This document shows positions 23,301 through 36,860 of a stretch of DNA of 64,000 bases, in pieces. The stretch is from contig NC_030858.1 in assembly GCF_000208745.1 (NCBI RefSeq), positions 80,597 through 144,596 on the forward strand. Reading direction: 5' to 3'. This stretch comes from Theobroma cacao. Taxonomy: Eukaryota > Streptophyta > Magnoliopsida > Malvales > Malvaceae. Positions within the stretch are counted from its first letter, which is position 1; each line of letters opens with the position of its first letter. The notes beneath the pieces were generated by a model, which did no database searches, was not told the DNA's origin, and worked only from the letters and a program-made list of their open reading frames with translations. Position numbers and translations under genes: made by a program.

Positions 23301-26300
23301 AATGGTAAGTAATAGGAGTGGCAGCAGCAATAGCAGCTCTCTCTATGCGCCTCAAAGTGGGTGTAGCAGCATCTGTAGCTGCCAGAGTACTTGCACGACC
23401 AGAATTTGTAACAATCTAACACATCATAGACAAATGCTGAGAATCAATCTCCTATAAATTTAAGTACAAGCAAAAAATATGTTCACCACGTCATTTTCAT
23501 TTATTGGGACAGTAAGCTTAAGTCATGCATGCATGAGAGAAAGAATAAAAAATACTTAATATAACAATCAATAATAATGCTTTCAGTCCAGTGATATTAA
23601 TATCAAACGAACAAAAGAAACAAAAAGAAATATAAATACTCATCCAGTAAGTATCATAGAACAGAAGTACTACAACTCAACAAAAACAAGCAAAATCATC
23701 GAAAGCAAGTTATTCTGAAACCTGTGCTAATAGGTAGCATATGATGCTAAATTCTGCATTAATGAAAAAAATTTAGGGTTAAACAATGACTCAAAATTTG
23801 GTCCCTAAACCCTATTATTTGCATTTTGGGAAAAGAGAAGTCAACTTTAAAGTGCTTATGATTGATGGTTCTATACCAACCACTTCTTGATTGAATATTT
23901 GAGGGGTCATCACAAGGCGAATAATAAATATATCAAAGAATAAAGCATTGATTCTACGGTTAATTACAAAGAAGCTTTTATCTCCCATTGAATATACCAG
24001 GTTGTAAAAGACGCACTCCATAACCACAATCGTTTGCAAAAATCAGGCCGGAAGATTATAAGCATAGCTTTTAACATATTCTAGTCTAATCATGCTAGGC
24101 AACAGGTATGACATTGCAGTAAAAGAAAATAGCCTTTTGCACAAAACGAAGCATGCAACCAGCGGAGAGTAGCAGGTAAAAATGCTTACAGCAATTAGCT
24201 CAATTGCCACCTGGGCAAGTTCAGATTGCCACCTTCCTTGCTCAGTTCCAGGTGTCTGGCCACCTGAATCTCGTATCAGTTCCGATAGCTTTTTCCCAAC
24301 CTTAAACAATGATAAGTTTAAACTAGTAGCATTAACCAATGACTATATCACCATATCAAATAGATCTTAACAATATTCATCTTTTTCAGGGTAAGCAATG
24401 AGAGAGGAGTGACGCAGTGAACTTTTGAATCCAGAAAAGTATGACAAATGGTAAAATTACAAAGAAGATATTAATCAGATAGAATGTGGTACTAATCTAT
24501 TATAAGCATTGCATAATCCATGTTTACCTGAAGCTTGGTCAAAATGTGTGCAATTGTCTCATCTCTGGCTAAACCAAGCAAGACTCGGCATGCAAGGGCA
24601 CGAAGACAATCCAAAGCAGCAGGAGGTGAATATATGCGGGGTTGGAGGAGATGCAGTAGAACCTTTATGCCATTATTGGCACGGACAACCTCTCTTGCTT
24701 GACGATATCCTTGTTCTAATTGTGCAGCAAGGCCGGCACAACCTGCTCCAGCACCTAAGGATATTCTACGATCTCCAACCAACCCAGACGGAGCAGCAGA
24801 AACAGGTGTCTGTGCATTGCTGCTGATGGACTGGGTGCCTGCTGCAGTGCCCCTATCTACCAAATTCGACTCTCCACTCCGCTCTCTCATGTCACTCTGA
24901 TTAGCCATGTAAAGCACTCGATCAGAAACATTGCGCTCTGCATTTCTATCTCTAGTTTCCACAGCAGGACCATTTGTGGTTTGTCCAGAAACAAACTGCT
25001 GACCTTGAGCTAGTAAGGATGGTTTATTGCTGATTGAAGGTGGAGGGCAGACTAGATTGATTAACACATTAAGAGCTGGCTGTATAATCTGCAACAACAA
25101 AATCAAAAGGAGGTTAAGATTAGTGGCTAAACCAGTTAACATACAACTCAAAAGTCTACTTTCAGCATCCAAGAATAACAACAGTACTTTCAAAGCCATA
25201 AACACGATATCACAAAAAGGCCCACGTAAGTGCTAGCATTATTTACTAGAACAACAACATCACAATATCACAGCACATGCGCACCTCAGGGTCCACAAGA
25301 CTACTAGCACTGTTTGCTGCATCCAAAATAACCGCTATGCCAGCACGATTATTGCTCAAGGTGGCATTCACAATCATCTTGCGGCTGACAGGCACCAATG
25401 TAACAATGTGCAGAACACCTAGAGCATACTGAAGCAAGTCATGCAGGTAACGCTCAACAGGAGGGGCCTACAAAGATTACAAGAGGAATAAATTATCAAA
25501 AGATGAGGCAGAAAATGATAACCCACGGGGGGAGTGGGGGGCAAATGAAGAAGTTTAACGCAGGAAACCTGACACAATTCCAACATGGTAATATGTCCAT
25601 TACAGCTCAAAAACTTCTCAACAGCAGGCCACCGAGTTCTCACAAATGCAGGACCCAGCTTCCGATCCTTCTGTAACTGCAGAAACACAGCATCCATAGC
25701 CTCATTGCTAATGTCAAGTGGCTTGTATGCTGCCCTGGTGCTTGGAATATTCCGTGCCCCGCTGCGGTTACTTTTATTTGGACGTACGGAATCAACAAGC
25801 AAAAGAAGATGAGCTCTGAAGTATTGCCGCAAAGCAACACATGCATGGTAAGCTATCTGCTTTTCTGAGGATGTCAGTACCTCTGACGGTGATCTATCAT
25901 TCCGAAATGACGTTGTTCCAGACAAACCTAATGCACCAGAATTTGCCCCAGATCTTACTGAAGCAGCATCATTTAAAAGGCCCAGTAGTTTCTGTAAACC
26001 ATCTTGAGCATCAAAAGCATCAAGCACCGCTCTGAACACAAATGCAGCAGCAAAAAACAATGCTGCATTTTTCCGAGCTTGATCCTGGGAACATTCAAGA
26101 AGTTGGATAGCTAACTCAACCACCTGGTGGACAACATCAGAAGGAAGAGCGCAGACGCGTTCCATTATTCCCTAAAAGTGCAAGAAGAAAATAACATTAT
26201 GGTAGTCCTCTACTTGCAATTTGTAAAGGCTCAAATCACATAGTTTCTCAAATACTCTCAAGCCAGGAAAAACATCTTCAAAACTCCAAGTTTCTTAAAT

Positions 26301-29300
26301 ATTTACTCCTTTATAGGATGGTGACCTCCATATATAGTTATAAGAATTTCAGTTAAAAATTCATGGTAATTCCTAAAATTCAGGAAATGTAAAGACATTG
26401 TATATAGTATGATAATACATCATAAAGTGTAACATTTAGTTTATAAGCATACCTGAAGAGAACCTATAGTAAATAAGCAAGAAGAAAGACCAAAAAAATT
26501 TTGAGCAACTCTTGGAACAGCAAGCAGTTTTTGCATGCCACCCCGATCAACAAATAATGCAGCAAACTTCCGATGGGCAGCCAAAGCACAAATTAGCTTC
26601 ATCACATCAGGCAAAAGAGACATAGCCTTTGATGCTTCATCCAACTTGGAACTTCGTTGCAACAGGGCAAGACAGACATCTACACCCTTTTCATGCAGTA
26701 CAGGCCCAAGGACTTCAACATATTCACCCAAAGTCTCAAGGCACTGAATACAGTATTTTTCTCTCAGCTGGGCAAGCTGCTCAGCATTGGGAATAGAATA
26801 CTCTTCAGCATCCTCATTTACTTCGGTTTCAGCAGCACTTTCATTTATTGGATCAGCACTTGTGCTAGTGGAGTTCCTGTGATCAACAAATGAGGTGTAT
26901 TACCACTTGCACTAGGCAATGGAAACCCAAATAAAACGTCTGTCAACAAGAAGTACCCACCTTGAAACTTCAATGGCATTAGCAGCATCAACAACAGTAG
27001 TTGCTGCTTTGGAAGCAGCCGATAATGCAGCTTCTTCGTTGTTAGTAGTTTTGAACTCCTGAGGGTAGAAAACAAAAATAAATGAGAATGAATCTCATTC
27101 AAAAGAAATTGTTTTGAGGAGGGGGGAAAGGGAAAATGAAAACAAACAGAATCATGAGAACAGCCTGGCACCTCTAAAGCAGCGCACTTGACAACTTCAG
27201 CAGCAGCATCACCAGCTGCTTTCACAGCTTCAACAGGTGCATTGGCTGCCCTAGCTTCAGCTTCAGCAGCTCTAACTGCTTTTTTTACCAGATCAGAGAA
27301 GTCTTTACTTCCAATTCTGCATCCTTGAAAGCACTCATCATTATCCTCTCTTTCCGCTACAAGATCATCAGCATTGGTCTTTCCCACACACTTCTTTGGC
27401 TCCAACACCTTTCTCCCATCTAAATTTTTAGACGAACTTCTGTCTCTCATACTACGTGCCTGCCCAAAACGACTTCCAGATCCTGGAGAGGTTAGTGACT
27501 GTTCATTCTCCATAGCCCCTTCAGTGGTCCTTCCCTTACCTCTAGACCTTGCAGATCCACGGTTTATCCTGCGCCTTGAGGAGTCATCTCTCCCATTTTC
27601 ATCAACATCTCTAAATCTCATTTTTCCATCACGAACATCTCGAACATGCCATCTTTCCTCACTGTCAGCATCTACATCATGCATGTCAACCGCCTCAGCC
27701 ACCCCATCAGGAGGTTGTCTGTCAGCAACCCAACACTCCTCTCCACGTAATTGCCGATTAGTGCTTCGATCTCGATCCCACTCAGCACATTGATCATCTA
27801 AAGATTTCTCATCTATTATTCTGGGATCATCTATATGAGTAGTCTCTAGAACTTGCCGAACCCTCCCTCGACCTTCATCTCTACTTCTAAAAGAAGCAGC
27901 ACTGGATAAACTCTTACCTTCAGTTAAATGGCAGGCATCATTTTGACCTGCAGTAATCTCCCCAAGGACACGCACACGAAGATAACGCATAAGCTTAGCA
28001 GACAACCCAGAAGTCAACACATCTTCCACTACCTGACCACCACTGCAACCATACAATAATGATAAGAATGGTCAGATGAAGAACAAAATAATGAGCCCTA
28101 GCCAGGCATATAAGAACAGAATAAAGAGAGAAACATAAACATCAAGATAGGAGCAGACCCTGTCAAACACACAGCAAGAAGTCCAGTGGAATAGGTTTTT
28201 AAAATTTCAGCATCAGAGGCTTCCTTTCTGGCCAAGTCATGCTTGCAGTTGTTATCTTCAATAGAATATCTGGCAGTCTCATTCATCACCCAAACTTTAA
28301 TATTCTCCAAAACTGGTTCTTCAAAAACATGAGGATACTGTGACCCATTTACAGCTCACTAAGTCAGAAAATATCCCATAAAGTTGAAACAAAACTAGAG
28401 GAATTAAATACATTCGACTAAAAAGAAAATCTCACAATCCAAGTAAGAGAACAGCTAAGAAGAAGTCTTGCAGCAGCCGCCTGGAGAGAGGTTGAATATC
28501 TACTCTCAGAAAGAAACTTTGAAGATATCAAGTCAAAAAACTCATCATTCTCCTGAAAGCAAAGGGCAAAGCTCCAAGTAAGAACTTTGGTCAAATGAGC
28601 AATAATGCGCTCAAAATCATATCTTGTCTAAATAACAATAAAAATAAAATGAGAAAGAGAAAGAGAAAGAGAAAGCTGCCAGAGACCAAGCTTAAAGTAC
28701 AATAATAACAAATTCATGCATGAAAACAGGAAAAGCAGGAAAAATAACCGATCAACAAAGAAAAGTTAATTACCTTGACTAAGTTTCCCAGGCGTCCAAT
28801 ATTATGAGAGGCACGACCACTACTGGAAGAAGGACTGTTCTCTTGAAGGTATCTAAAATTAAATACAAAAAGAACTAAAAACATCTGTAAAGTATGCAAG
28901 ATAGATACGGCCATGAAAAATAACTACTGGATAATATGAAAAAGAGAAAAGCATTGGGACATTACTGCCCATCCATACAATTTACATATCAGGCTCTCAA
29001 TAAGCTTAATATATGTATTGTGTGCAGTTGTTGTGGTTCATTTTGAAGCACCTTGTTTGATTTTCCAGAGAACCAGGACTGGAAGGTAGCACAGATATAG
29101 GCGAACATTGCTTCCACCGCCAAACTTATTTTTCGTAATTTAGCATTGGACGAAAGAATAGGCATATGAACCATCAAGCACGGGGAAAACGTATGAATAA
29201 AAGTATACTAGTAGTATTAAATTACACTGTGCAAGCATTTCCTTGGCTGTTTAGTAGAAATAAATTTAAAAGAGCAAATCTATTTAGTAAAAATAAATGA

Positions 29301-29605
29301 ATAAATAAGTAAGAGAAGGAGAGAGCTTACAAAGACTCCTGAGCTTCGAGAAGGGAGGCGAGAGCATAAAGAACGGTAGGATTAGGGTTATCAGGAGAAG
29401 AAGTGATCTTTTCCATAAGAGCCTGCGCCTTTGCCATCAATTCCTCGTCTTCCCTCCTCCCTTCTTCTTCCTCGTCTTCTTCTTCTTCTTCTTCTTGTTG
29501 CTGCTCCTCTCCTTCTGCGGGCGGCTGCTCTTCCGCTTCATTCTGATTTTCGTTTTGATTAGGATTTGGGTTGGGAGCTTGGCCTTGGTTGGACATATCC
29601 TCCAT
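20393..29605 (-). CDS. DCAF1: DCAF1 (VprBP-like), substrate receptor of CUL4-DDB1 E3 ubiquitin ligase
   Basis: Fourteen exons join in phase: 29331-29605, 28774-28852, 28436-28552, 28159-28337, 27172-28042, 26961-27058, 26453-26876, 25569-26171, 25285-25467, 24528-25088, 24190-24300, 23297-23415, 21545-23162, 20393-21085. They make 5931 bases, 1976 residues (Arabidopsis DCAF1 is about 1880). The Glu/Gln-rich N-terminus is followed by SSSSGRASHNIGRLGNLV and a long armadillo-like helical region. A LisH motif lies at about 1209-1235 (LLIHEHLQASGLAETAGSLL). A WD40 region contains two DDB1-binding WDxR boxes, WDRR (1718-1721) and WDLR (1754-1757), and the last 130 residues are an Asp/Glu-rich tail. 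DCAF1 links target proteins to DDB1-CUL4 in the nucleus and is essential for Arabidopsis embryogenesis (family knowledge). The start was chosen at MEDMSNQG because upstream codons are leader-like. No lesion was seen in any exon. Confidence 0.95.
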
Positions 29606-30846
29606 GTCTAAGCTACTATTTCGAATTTTATTTACAGGTTTAAAAAAAGAGAGAGAAAGCGGAATATATTGAATTACTATGATGAAGAAGAATAAATGAT
29701 AGGTCCAATCGAAGAACAAAAAACCAAAAAGGTGATAGGTCCAAGGGAGTAACGAGTAGGGAGGAGGCTCCTTCTCGACGCAATGGGAATGGAAATTGGA
29801 AAGAAACTCTACCCTGGCTGTTTTCCGCTTTTATAAGCAGGGGCGGAGAAAGGGCAAAGGGGTTCCGAAGCCTCTCGATTCTACCCGACCCCCTAACCCA
29901 TTTCCACTCCGCCCCGTCTCTATTTTTTATTTTTCTTTTTTTTATTATTTTATATCTTTTAAACTTGTTCGTTTAAAAATTTTATTATTATTATTATAAG
30001 AAGGATGTTGTGTGGAACTCTTACTTTTGTCAATCTAACAGAATTTCACCACATATTTTTTAACTTTTAAAGAAAAGGTTGATATATGCACATAATCATC
30101 CCTATCTCTAAATTGGAAAATGAAAAGAGTTCTATGTGATCATATTTAATTGAGATGTAAACATAGAGTTTTACATGGAATCATAATTTATAGAATTTAC
30201 ATCTTTTATTTTTTATTTTTGGCTTTTGATTGAGTATTTTTGTACTGGATAAAATTGTATAAATGGTTAATTCGATCAAAGAAAATTTTATTAAATTAAA
30301 TTAATGTGTTAAAAAAATTAATTGAATTAATAAAAAATGATGTTTTAATTATTAATCATTACTTAAATTAATCAAAAATCTTATTTATTATAATATTTAT
30401 ATTATACATAAACATAATATTTAAAAAATTTCAAATTATTTAAGAAAATTCAAATCATCACTTATTCTTTTATTTTGTTCAATTAAACTTTTATTTATAA
30501 CTAAGTTTGACTAATTGTAATTAGTCAAAATAACGTTTATTGTTTTTTACATTAATATATCACGTTATCATTTGTTATTACATGTCATCATGCCCCATCA
30601 AAATAATATAGAATAACATATAATATTTTAACTAATAATAGTTAATCAATTATTAATTAAAATAATTTATTTAATTCAAAATAAAAGTATAAAATTTGAT
30701 TAAAAGTAATAAAAATAAAAATTTATTTAAATTTTTTTAAATAACTCATGAATTATTTTTAAATATTATGACTATATTATATATACATATATGTTATAAT
30801 GTATTTTATAATAAAATTATATATGTTATGATTTATAAATAATTTA
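29606..30846. other. DCAF1 upstream region and AT-rich spacer
   Basis: The first 300 bases are the likely DCAF1 leader and promoter. From 29930 on it is very AT-rich with TTTATTATTATT tracts and no reading frame. Nothing else is recognised. Confidence 0.5.
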
Positions 30847-30952
30847 TGTAACATCTCAGTTATCTATACAAGTGCATTACGAACGCTCAGTAAAAATGTT
30901 GGGGAATTAATTTAGAGGAGCTTAATGTATAGAGGTTTAACTTCAATTGATT

Positions 30953-30977
30953 AATATATATATATATATATATATAA
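30953..30977. repeat. (TA)n microsatellite
   Basis: About twelve TA units, inside the putative outer LTR. Confidence 0.9.
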
Positions 30978-31676
30978 TAAACCAAGATAGGGGTAGAAAA
31001 TAGATTAATGGAGAATAAAAGTACAAGAGAAGAGTTGAGAAATAGATTAAAGTTAAATTTCTGCGGTAGAATTTAAATTGGTCCAACTAAGTTACAAACA
31101 GAGTTGGACCCTTAAGTTAAAAAAAAGGCTGAACCTTAAGATGAAAAGAGCCCAGCCCGTAAGTTAAAATGATAGAAGAAGGCCGAAAACCCAGTAGTTG
31201 TGAGGCCGAAGCTGGCGGGCATAAGGGGTTTTACTTTGGAATGTCCACCCACTTGTTCCGTTGGAAAGAAAACGGAGGCTAACTTCTGCACGTGAACTCC
31301 CTGCTTTTTCCAAGGTGTTTGGACTTCAACTTCAGCCCTTGGAAGCTCTGAAATTAACAACCAAGATAAGGTTTAGTTTTCTAGTGGTTTAAGGTTTCAT
31401 TTTGACTGGTTAGTTATTTCAAACCTGTTTATGTTTCAGTTGGGCACACTCTTCTTAAGCTGAAACATTTCTGAAGTTTCGGTTGTGGATTTAACTACTA
31501 AGGTAAGGGGTTTAATGTCTTGATGATTAAGGTCTGTGGGTTTAAGATTTGAGAACAAATTGTATAAGTGGAGCTGGGTTTATGTTGGTAAATTCTGCCA
31601 ATATATGAAAAACAAGAAATTTGTGATATTATTCTATCTAGGGAATGTGGGAGGCGCGAAGGAGAATTGATGAGTA

Positions 31677-32195
31677 TGTTAGAACATTAAATTGGAAAAT
31701 TTAGAAATTGGTTTCAAGATATGTATTAATGTCACTGTCCTTAATATTTTATTCGCCCTCATTTGTAGTGTATAAAAGAATTACCGACGTATAAACCTCG
31801 AAAATACAATGAAGCATAGTGATTGAGGTATTTTGCACTGACCAAATTAATCTACTGAGCACTCAATGGAGTATAACAAAATTAACAAACTTTTATAATA
31901 TTTTTCTACAAGAAAATAATATAAAAGAAAACTTGGAGAATATTTGAGAAGGGGAGGAAAGACTTTTCTATTTTTTATGTACGTTATCTTTTATAGGCTT
32001 AGATGCTTGTTCCTAACCGTCACTATTTGTGTCTGTTTCAAACAATCGCTCTTGTTGGTCTTTTCCAACAAACGTGACTTATCTTTTATTTTATTTTATT
32101 TATTTTTAACAGACATAACCCTTCTCTTAATTTTAATTTCCAATAGTCATAATTTTCCTTTTGTTCTGATATCTTTTATTTGAAAATATCCAAGA
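31677..32195 (-). repeat. 3' LTR of the copia element
   Basis: Direct repeat of 39520-40058; shared blocks include GAGTATAACAAAATTAACAA and AACTTGGAGAATATTTGAGA. Its inner end reads CCAAGA where the other LTR has CCAACA, so the terminal base pair has mutated. Confidence 0.92.
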
Positions 32196-32949
32196 ATCCC
32201 CTACTATTTTCAAATTAATCCAAATTTTCAATAATCTTGGAAATCAATTGCTTAAATGAAGGTGTCTTTCGATTGAACTTTCACTTAGTGAAAACATATT
32301 AAAGTTAACCGAAATTGCATGATACACTATGCTTTAAACCAACTATTCCATTTGGTTAACCGAACACATCTCACACAACGATTTCAACGCCAATAAATGC
32401 ATAGTATCTGGCGACGTTTTTATAGCCATGCGTTTGTATTCTCTTTTCATGGTGCTATTAAAGCCAAGCTCTTGAACTCTAGAAGCGGCCACACTTCACA
32501 CTCACATAGGTAGATCCCATGAATGCCCCCGTAACTAAAGCATTCTAACAAATTTATGTTATGAGTCTATTAAGATACATAACTCATCATTTCCTTACCA
32601 TTACGAGTACCTAGCACTTCACTTGGAATATAATATAATATATTATATTACAATGCTAACAGCAACATAAAAATGATGTACTTTGTCTCATTGAACTCAA
32701 GACTTGATGTTATACCAAGCGTTGAGTCAAGTTTCCACCATAGGTGACTTTCAATTTATGAGCTTGAGTCCCACCCCTTTTGAGGTCTTATTTACAAGAT
32801 CTCTAGTAAGAATTTTTGTTAAAGGATCCGTCAAGTTTTCACTAGATCTCACAAAAGTTATAGTGATTACTCCATCAAAAATTAATTATCAAACATAGCT
32901 ATATCTTAATCCAATATGTCTAGACTTTTCATTATACACTTAGCTATAT

Positions 32950-34130
32950 GCTTTTGCTAAAGTTGCTTCACTATCACAACGGATAGAAATTGAAGAAATT
33001 GGTTTAGGCCATAAAGGCACACCATAAAGTAAATTTCTTAGCCATTCGACTTCCTTAGTGACAGCAGCCAATGCAATAAATTTAACTGCCATGGTAAAAT
33101 CAGTTATACACTTTTGTTTCTTAGACCCCTAAGAAATGGCACCCCCACCAAGCATGAAGATCCATCCGTTTGTGGAAGCATGATCTTTTAAACTTGTAAT
33201 TCAACTAACATCCTAATATCCTTCTAGTACTGATGGATATCCATTATAGCAAAGTCCATAATTAATTGTTTTCTTTAAATATCTTAGTACTTTATTTATG
33301 GCTTGCCAATGTAAAGTACTTGGATTACTTGTATATCTATTTAACTTTCCAACAGCAAATGCTATATCTGGCCTTATACATGTCATTGCACACATCAAGC
33401 AACCAATTACTCTTACATATTGTAATTGATGAATAGCCCTACCAGCATTAGGTACTAATTTAATTTGAGATGTAGATGCTGGTATACAATTACTAAGACC
33501 AAACTTTTTAAGCATTTTTTCAATGTAATGCGATTGAGATAAAGTTATACTATTTTTATCTCGAAATATTTTAATTCCTAAAATGACATCTGCTGCACCC
33601 ATATCTTTCATTGCAAAGTTATTTGACAAAAACTTCTTTGTCTCATTGACTTGTTCCAAATTCGTATAAAAAATTAGCATATCATTCACATATAAGCAAA
33701 TTATAACATTGCTACCATTTTGAAATTTGCTATATATACACTTGTCAGACTTATTTATGTTGTAGCCATTAGCTAAAACAATTTTGTCAAATTTTTTATG
33801 CCATTGTTTTGGTGCTTGTTTAAGCCCACACAACGATTTGACAAGTTTACGAACGTTATGCTTTTGTCTTGAAATAACAAACCCTTCTAGCTGTTGCATG
33901 TAGACTTCCTCTTCTAATTCACCATTTAAAAATGCTGTTTTGACATCCATTTGGTGAATTACCAGCTTATAAATTGATGCAAGAGAGATTAGAAGTCTAA
34001 TTGTAGCAATTCTTGCTATTAGAGCATTAAGTATCAAAGTAGTCAATCTCTTGCTTTTACGCGAAGCCTTTGACTACAAATCTTGCTTTGAACTTGTCTA
34101 TGGTTTCATCCACTTTCATTTTCTTTTTAA
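32950..34130 (-). pseudogene. copia reverse transcriptase and RNase H region, inactive
   Basis: The longest open part (33213-34046, 277 codons) encodes MDVKTAFLNGELEEEVYM, CGLKQAPKQWHKKFD, then CLYVNDMLIF, LSQSHYIEKML, TCIRPDIAFAVGKLNRYTSN and VLRYLKKTINYGL. The catalytic box normally reading YVDD is YVND here, which replaces one metal-binding aspartate. RNase H remnants to about 32950 (WIFMLGGGAIS, AAVTKEVEWLRNLLYG) are separated by stop codons. The product cannot be functional as read. Confidence 0.9.
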
Positions 34131-34199
34131 AAATTCATTTACAACCTATTGGTTTGAAACCTGGTGGAAGATCAACCAAAATCTAAGTACTATTTCCCA

Positions 34200-35058
34200 T
34201 TATTGAGTCCATCTCATCATTAATTGCTTCCTTTCAAAATGCAGAATCTTGAGACTTCATTGCCTCATCATATGTAATAGAGTTTGATTCTAAATTTAAA
34301 CAATAAGGAATCTTATTGTCAATATTTTCTCCTATTCCTTCTACAAGGAACATATAAAAATTTGGACCAAAATCTTTTACATTTCTAGCCCTTTTGCTTT
34401 TGCTTATTTCTAGACTAGATTCATCATTATTTTTTTCCAATGGAATGACATTTGATTAAATTGATTGCGGTGGTTGTAGTTGTCTCGAAACAGATTTGAA
34501 TCTATTTTCATCAAACATTGCATCTCTTGGTTCAATAACAGTATTTACTGGAATTGAATTATTTGGTTCAATTACCATCAACCTATATGCTTTACTATGT
34601 TGCGCATATCCTATGAATATGCATTCTATTCTTCTTTCACCCAATTTCTTTCTTTTGGGTTCTGAAATTTTAGCTATAACTTTACATCCCTAAACTTTCA
34701 TATAGCTAAGGTTTGGTTTCCTTTTCTTCCATTGCTCATATGGGGTCATTTTAGTTTCATTTTTAGGAACTTTATTTAATATGTGACAAGCTGTTAACAA
34801 AGCTTCTCCCTATAAACCTTTTACAAAACCTAAATATGATAACCTAGCATTTACCTTTTCGGTCAATACCTTATTTTTCCTTTCTGCTACACCATTATGT
34901 TGTGGTGTGTAAGGTGTTGAAATATGATGGATTATTCCAGTGGAGGCAAAATAACTTCGACTATTATATTCTCCACCTCTATCCGATTTTAAACACTTGA
35001 TAAAAGATTTACATAGTAATTCAACTTCTGATTTATAAACCTTAAATTTATCAAAACT
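34200..35058 (-). pseudogene. copia integrase core and C-terminal part, broken
   Basis: Minus-strand frames contain SDRGGEYNSRSYF, HGIHHISTPYTPQHNGVAERKN-like sequence around the DDE core, and PYEQWKKRKPN. These are followed by the integrase C-terminal GERRIECIFIGYAQHSKAYRL segment at 34456-34644. Stops at several points break the frame. The 5' part of the integrase gene is separated by the inserted LTR and lies at 37920-38180. Confidence 0.8.
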
Positions 35059-36548
35059 TCATCTGTGAGATCTCAACCCCTATAGGCTCATAATTAAGCA
35101 TAGATGTAATAACACGGGGCCAGGGGTAGTTTCGTCATTTCTTCTCAAAAGCTCCAAGAAGAAGGTTTATGGTATTTTAAGGTCTAAATAGGCATAATAA
35201 GACATTTTGGGTGCCAAGGAGACAAGAGGAGGCAAGAGAAAATTTTTGAAATAAAATAATATTTTATGAATAAAATATTATTAAAATATCAATATTTTAT
35301 TAAGTGTCAAAAATTTCCATGAAGAAGGAGTATATGGTCAATCTAAGTGGGAGAGAAGAAGAATGAAAGAATTTTGGAGAAAAACGACGTTAATGGGGAC
35401 GCGTGTCTTTATTAAGTAAAGATAGCGCGAGCAAATAAATATTTTAAATATTATGGGGATATCGCGTTGGAGTACAAACTTCATACTTTGTTTGTACATG
35501 TGTAGAAGAAGGTAATAGAAGAAAATTGGAGTTAAATGAGTGTTGGGAGGACTAAATTAAAATGGAAGGAAACAACAGGGGCAAAATGGTCATTTTGCAC
35601 CTCGAGTCAAAATTTTAAGTTTTCGTAAACTCGAGTAGTTTAGACCATTGTGGACCTTGTCCTAGTGTCAAAAGAATAAAAAGATTGCACAAAGGATTGG
35701 AGAAGAACAAGTTAACTAGCTAAAGGGTATTTTCGTAATTTTAAAGGGAATTGGATAAGTTTGGCTATAAATAACTTCTTCTTCTAGCAGCTTCTTGAAT
35801 TTCCAGCAACTCATCTTCTTCTTCTCGTCCCATCTCACATTGGTTTCTCCTCCATGGAAGCATGGTATGAAAACTTCCTAACTTTCTCTCTCTAGCTCCA
35901 ATTTTCATGCTTTTGGTGCACCATTTCACAAATCCTTATGCTCTTCCACTCTCTCTCTTTAAAACCCTTAAAAAATCTTGTTTCCATACTTTCTCTCACT
36001 AGTTAGGTGTTTAGAGAGAGAAAGAAAGAAAAAAAGCCATATAATAGCTTGAGAATTGTTGGAAAGAAATTCAAAGTTACTAAACTATCAAGGTGAGTAG
36101 TAAATTAGCATTGGGTTTTAAATGTTGATAATGTTTAGCGATTAAATTATGGGTTTATTGTTGAGATTGTGTATTGACTCTATTATGACTAGGATAGTGG
36201 GAATAGATAACCATTTAATGGCAATTGAAAGCTAGATAAGGGGTAGCTTTTAGGGTTTATAAGTATGAATTGACATTATGGTGATGTTAATTTGATGGTA
36301 GGTTCCAACGAAGCCCCATTATCCCAATTGGATCATTAGAGAAGTTAGAGTTGGCTAAAAGCTCAACTAATACCGGTGAGTGAACTGCATCTCAAAATCA
36401 TTTTGAGATCGTGACTGTTTTGTACAAAGAACTTGAATGATTTTATACAACTTTTTCTTAAAACAAGTGCCTTGGGAACAAGCTTTTACTAAATGGTTTT
36501 AAGTTGTAAAATGTGGTTGTTATGGATTCATGCACTATTTCATTATGA

Positions 36549-36598
<50 letters not shown>

Positions 36599-36626
36599 AT
36601 ATTNTGATATATATATATATATGTAT
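36549..36626. repeat. (AT)n microsatellite interrupted by an N
   Basis: Two AT runs (36549-36596 and 36609-36625) surround GTGTATATTN. The single N at 36604 marks an unresolved base, so the length here should not be trusted. Confidence 0.9.
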
Positions 36627-36669
36627 GTATATTGTGCATGATAATTGACATTGTGTATGATGACTATAA

Positions 36670-36860
36670 CCGTGTGTGTGCACAATGTGAGGGGATGCAC
36701 ATGCCGGTGATGATGGTGGTGTGAGAGATGGATAATGATAGTGCCCGTGTGCGCGATGTAAGGGGATGTACACGATGGCACTGATTGTGCACGATGTGGG
36801 GGGATGCACATGATGGCACTGACTATGTGCACAATGTGAGGGGATGTACATAAGTCGGGT
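36670..36860. repeat. minisatellite with GGGGATGCACATGATGGCAC-type units
   Basis: The block CACAATGTGAGGGGATG, with variants, recurs with GGGGATG at 36691, 36762, 36800 and 36840. Spacing is 38-40 bases in the right half and 71 in the left, where one unit is longer or two are fused. It lies inside the solo LTR, just after the AT microsatellite. Confidence 0.75.

Noticed and set aside
27374..27793. 139-codon plus-strand ORF
   Set aside because: Antisense shadow of DCAF1 exon 5, which has a consistent family match on the minus strand.
30953..36626. Possible CRISPR-like or satellite array
   Set aside because: Only simple AT repeats and a short minisatellite without constant repeats and unique spacers; the DNA is eukaryotic nuclear.
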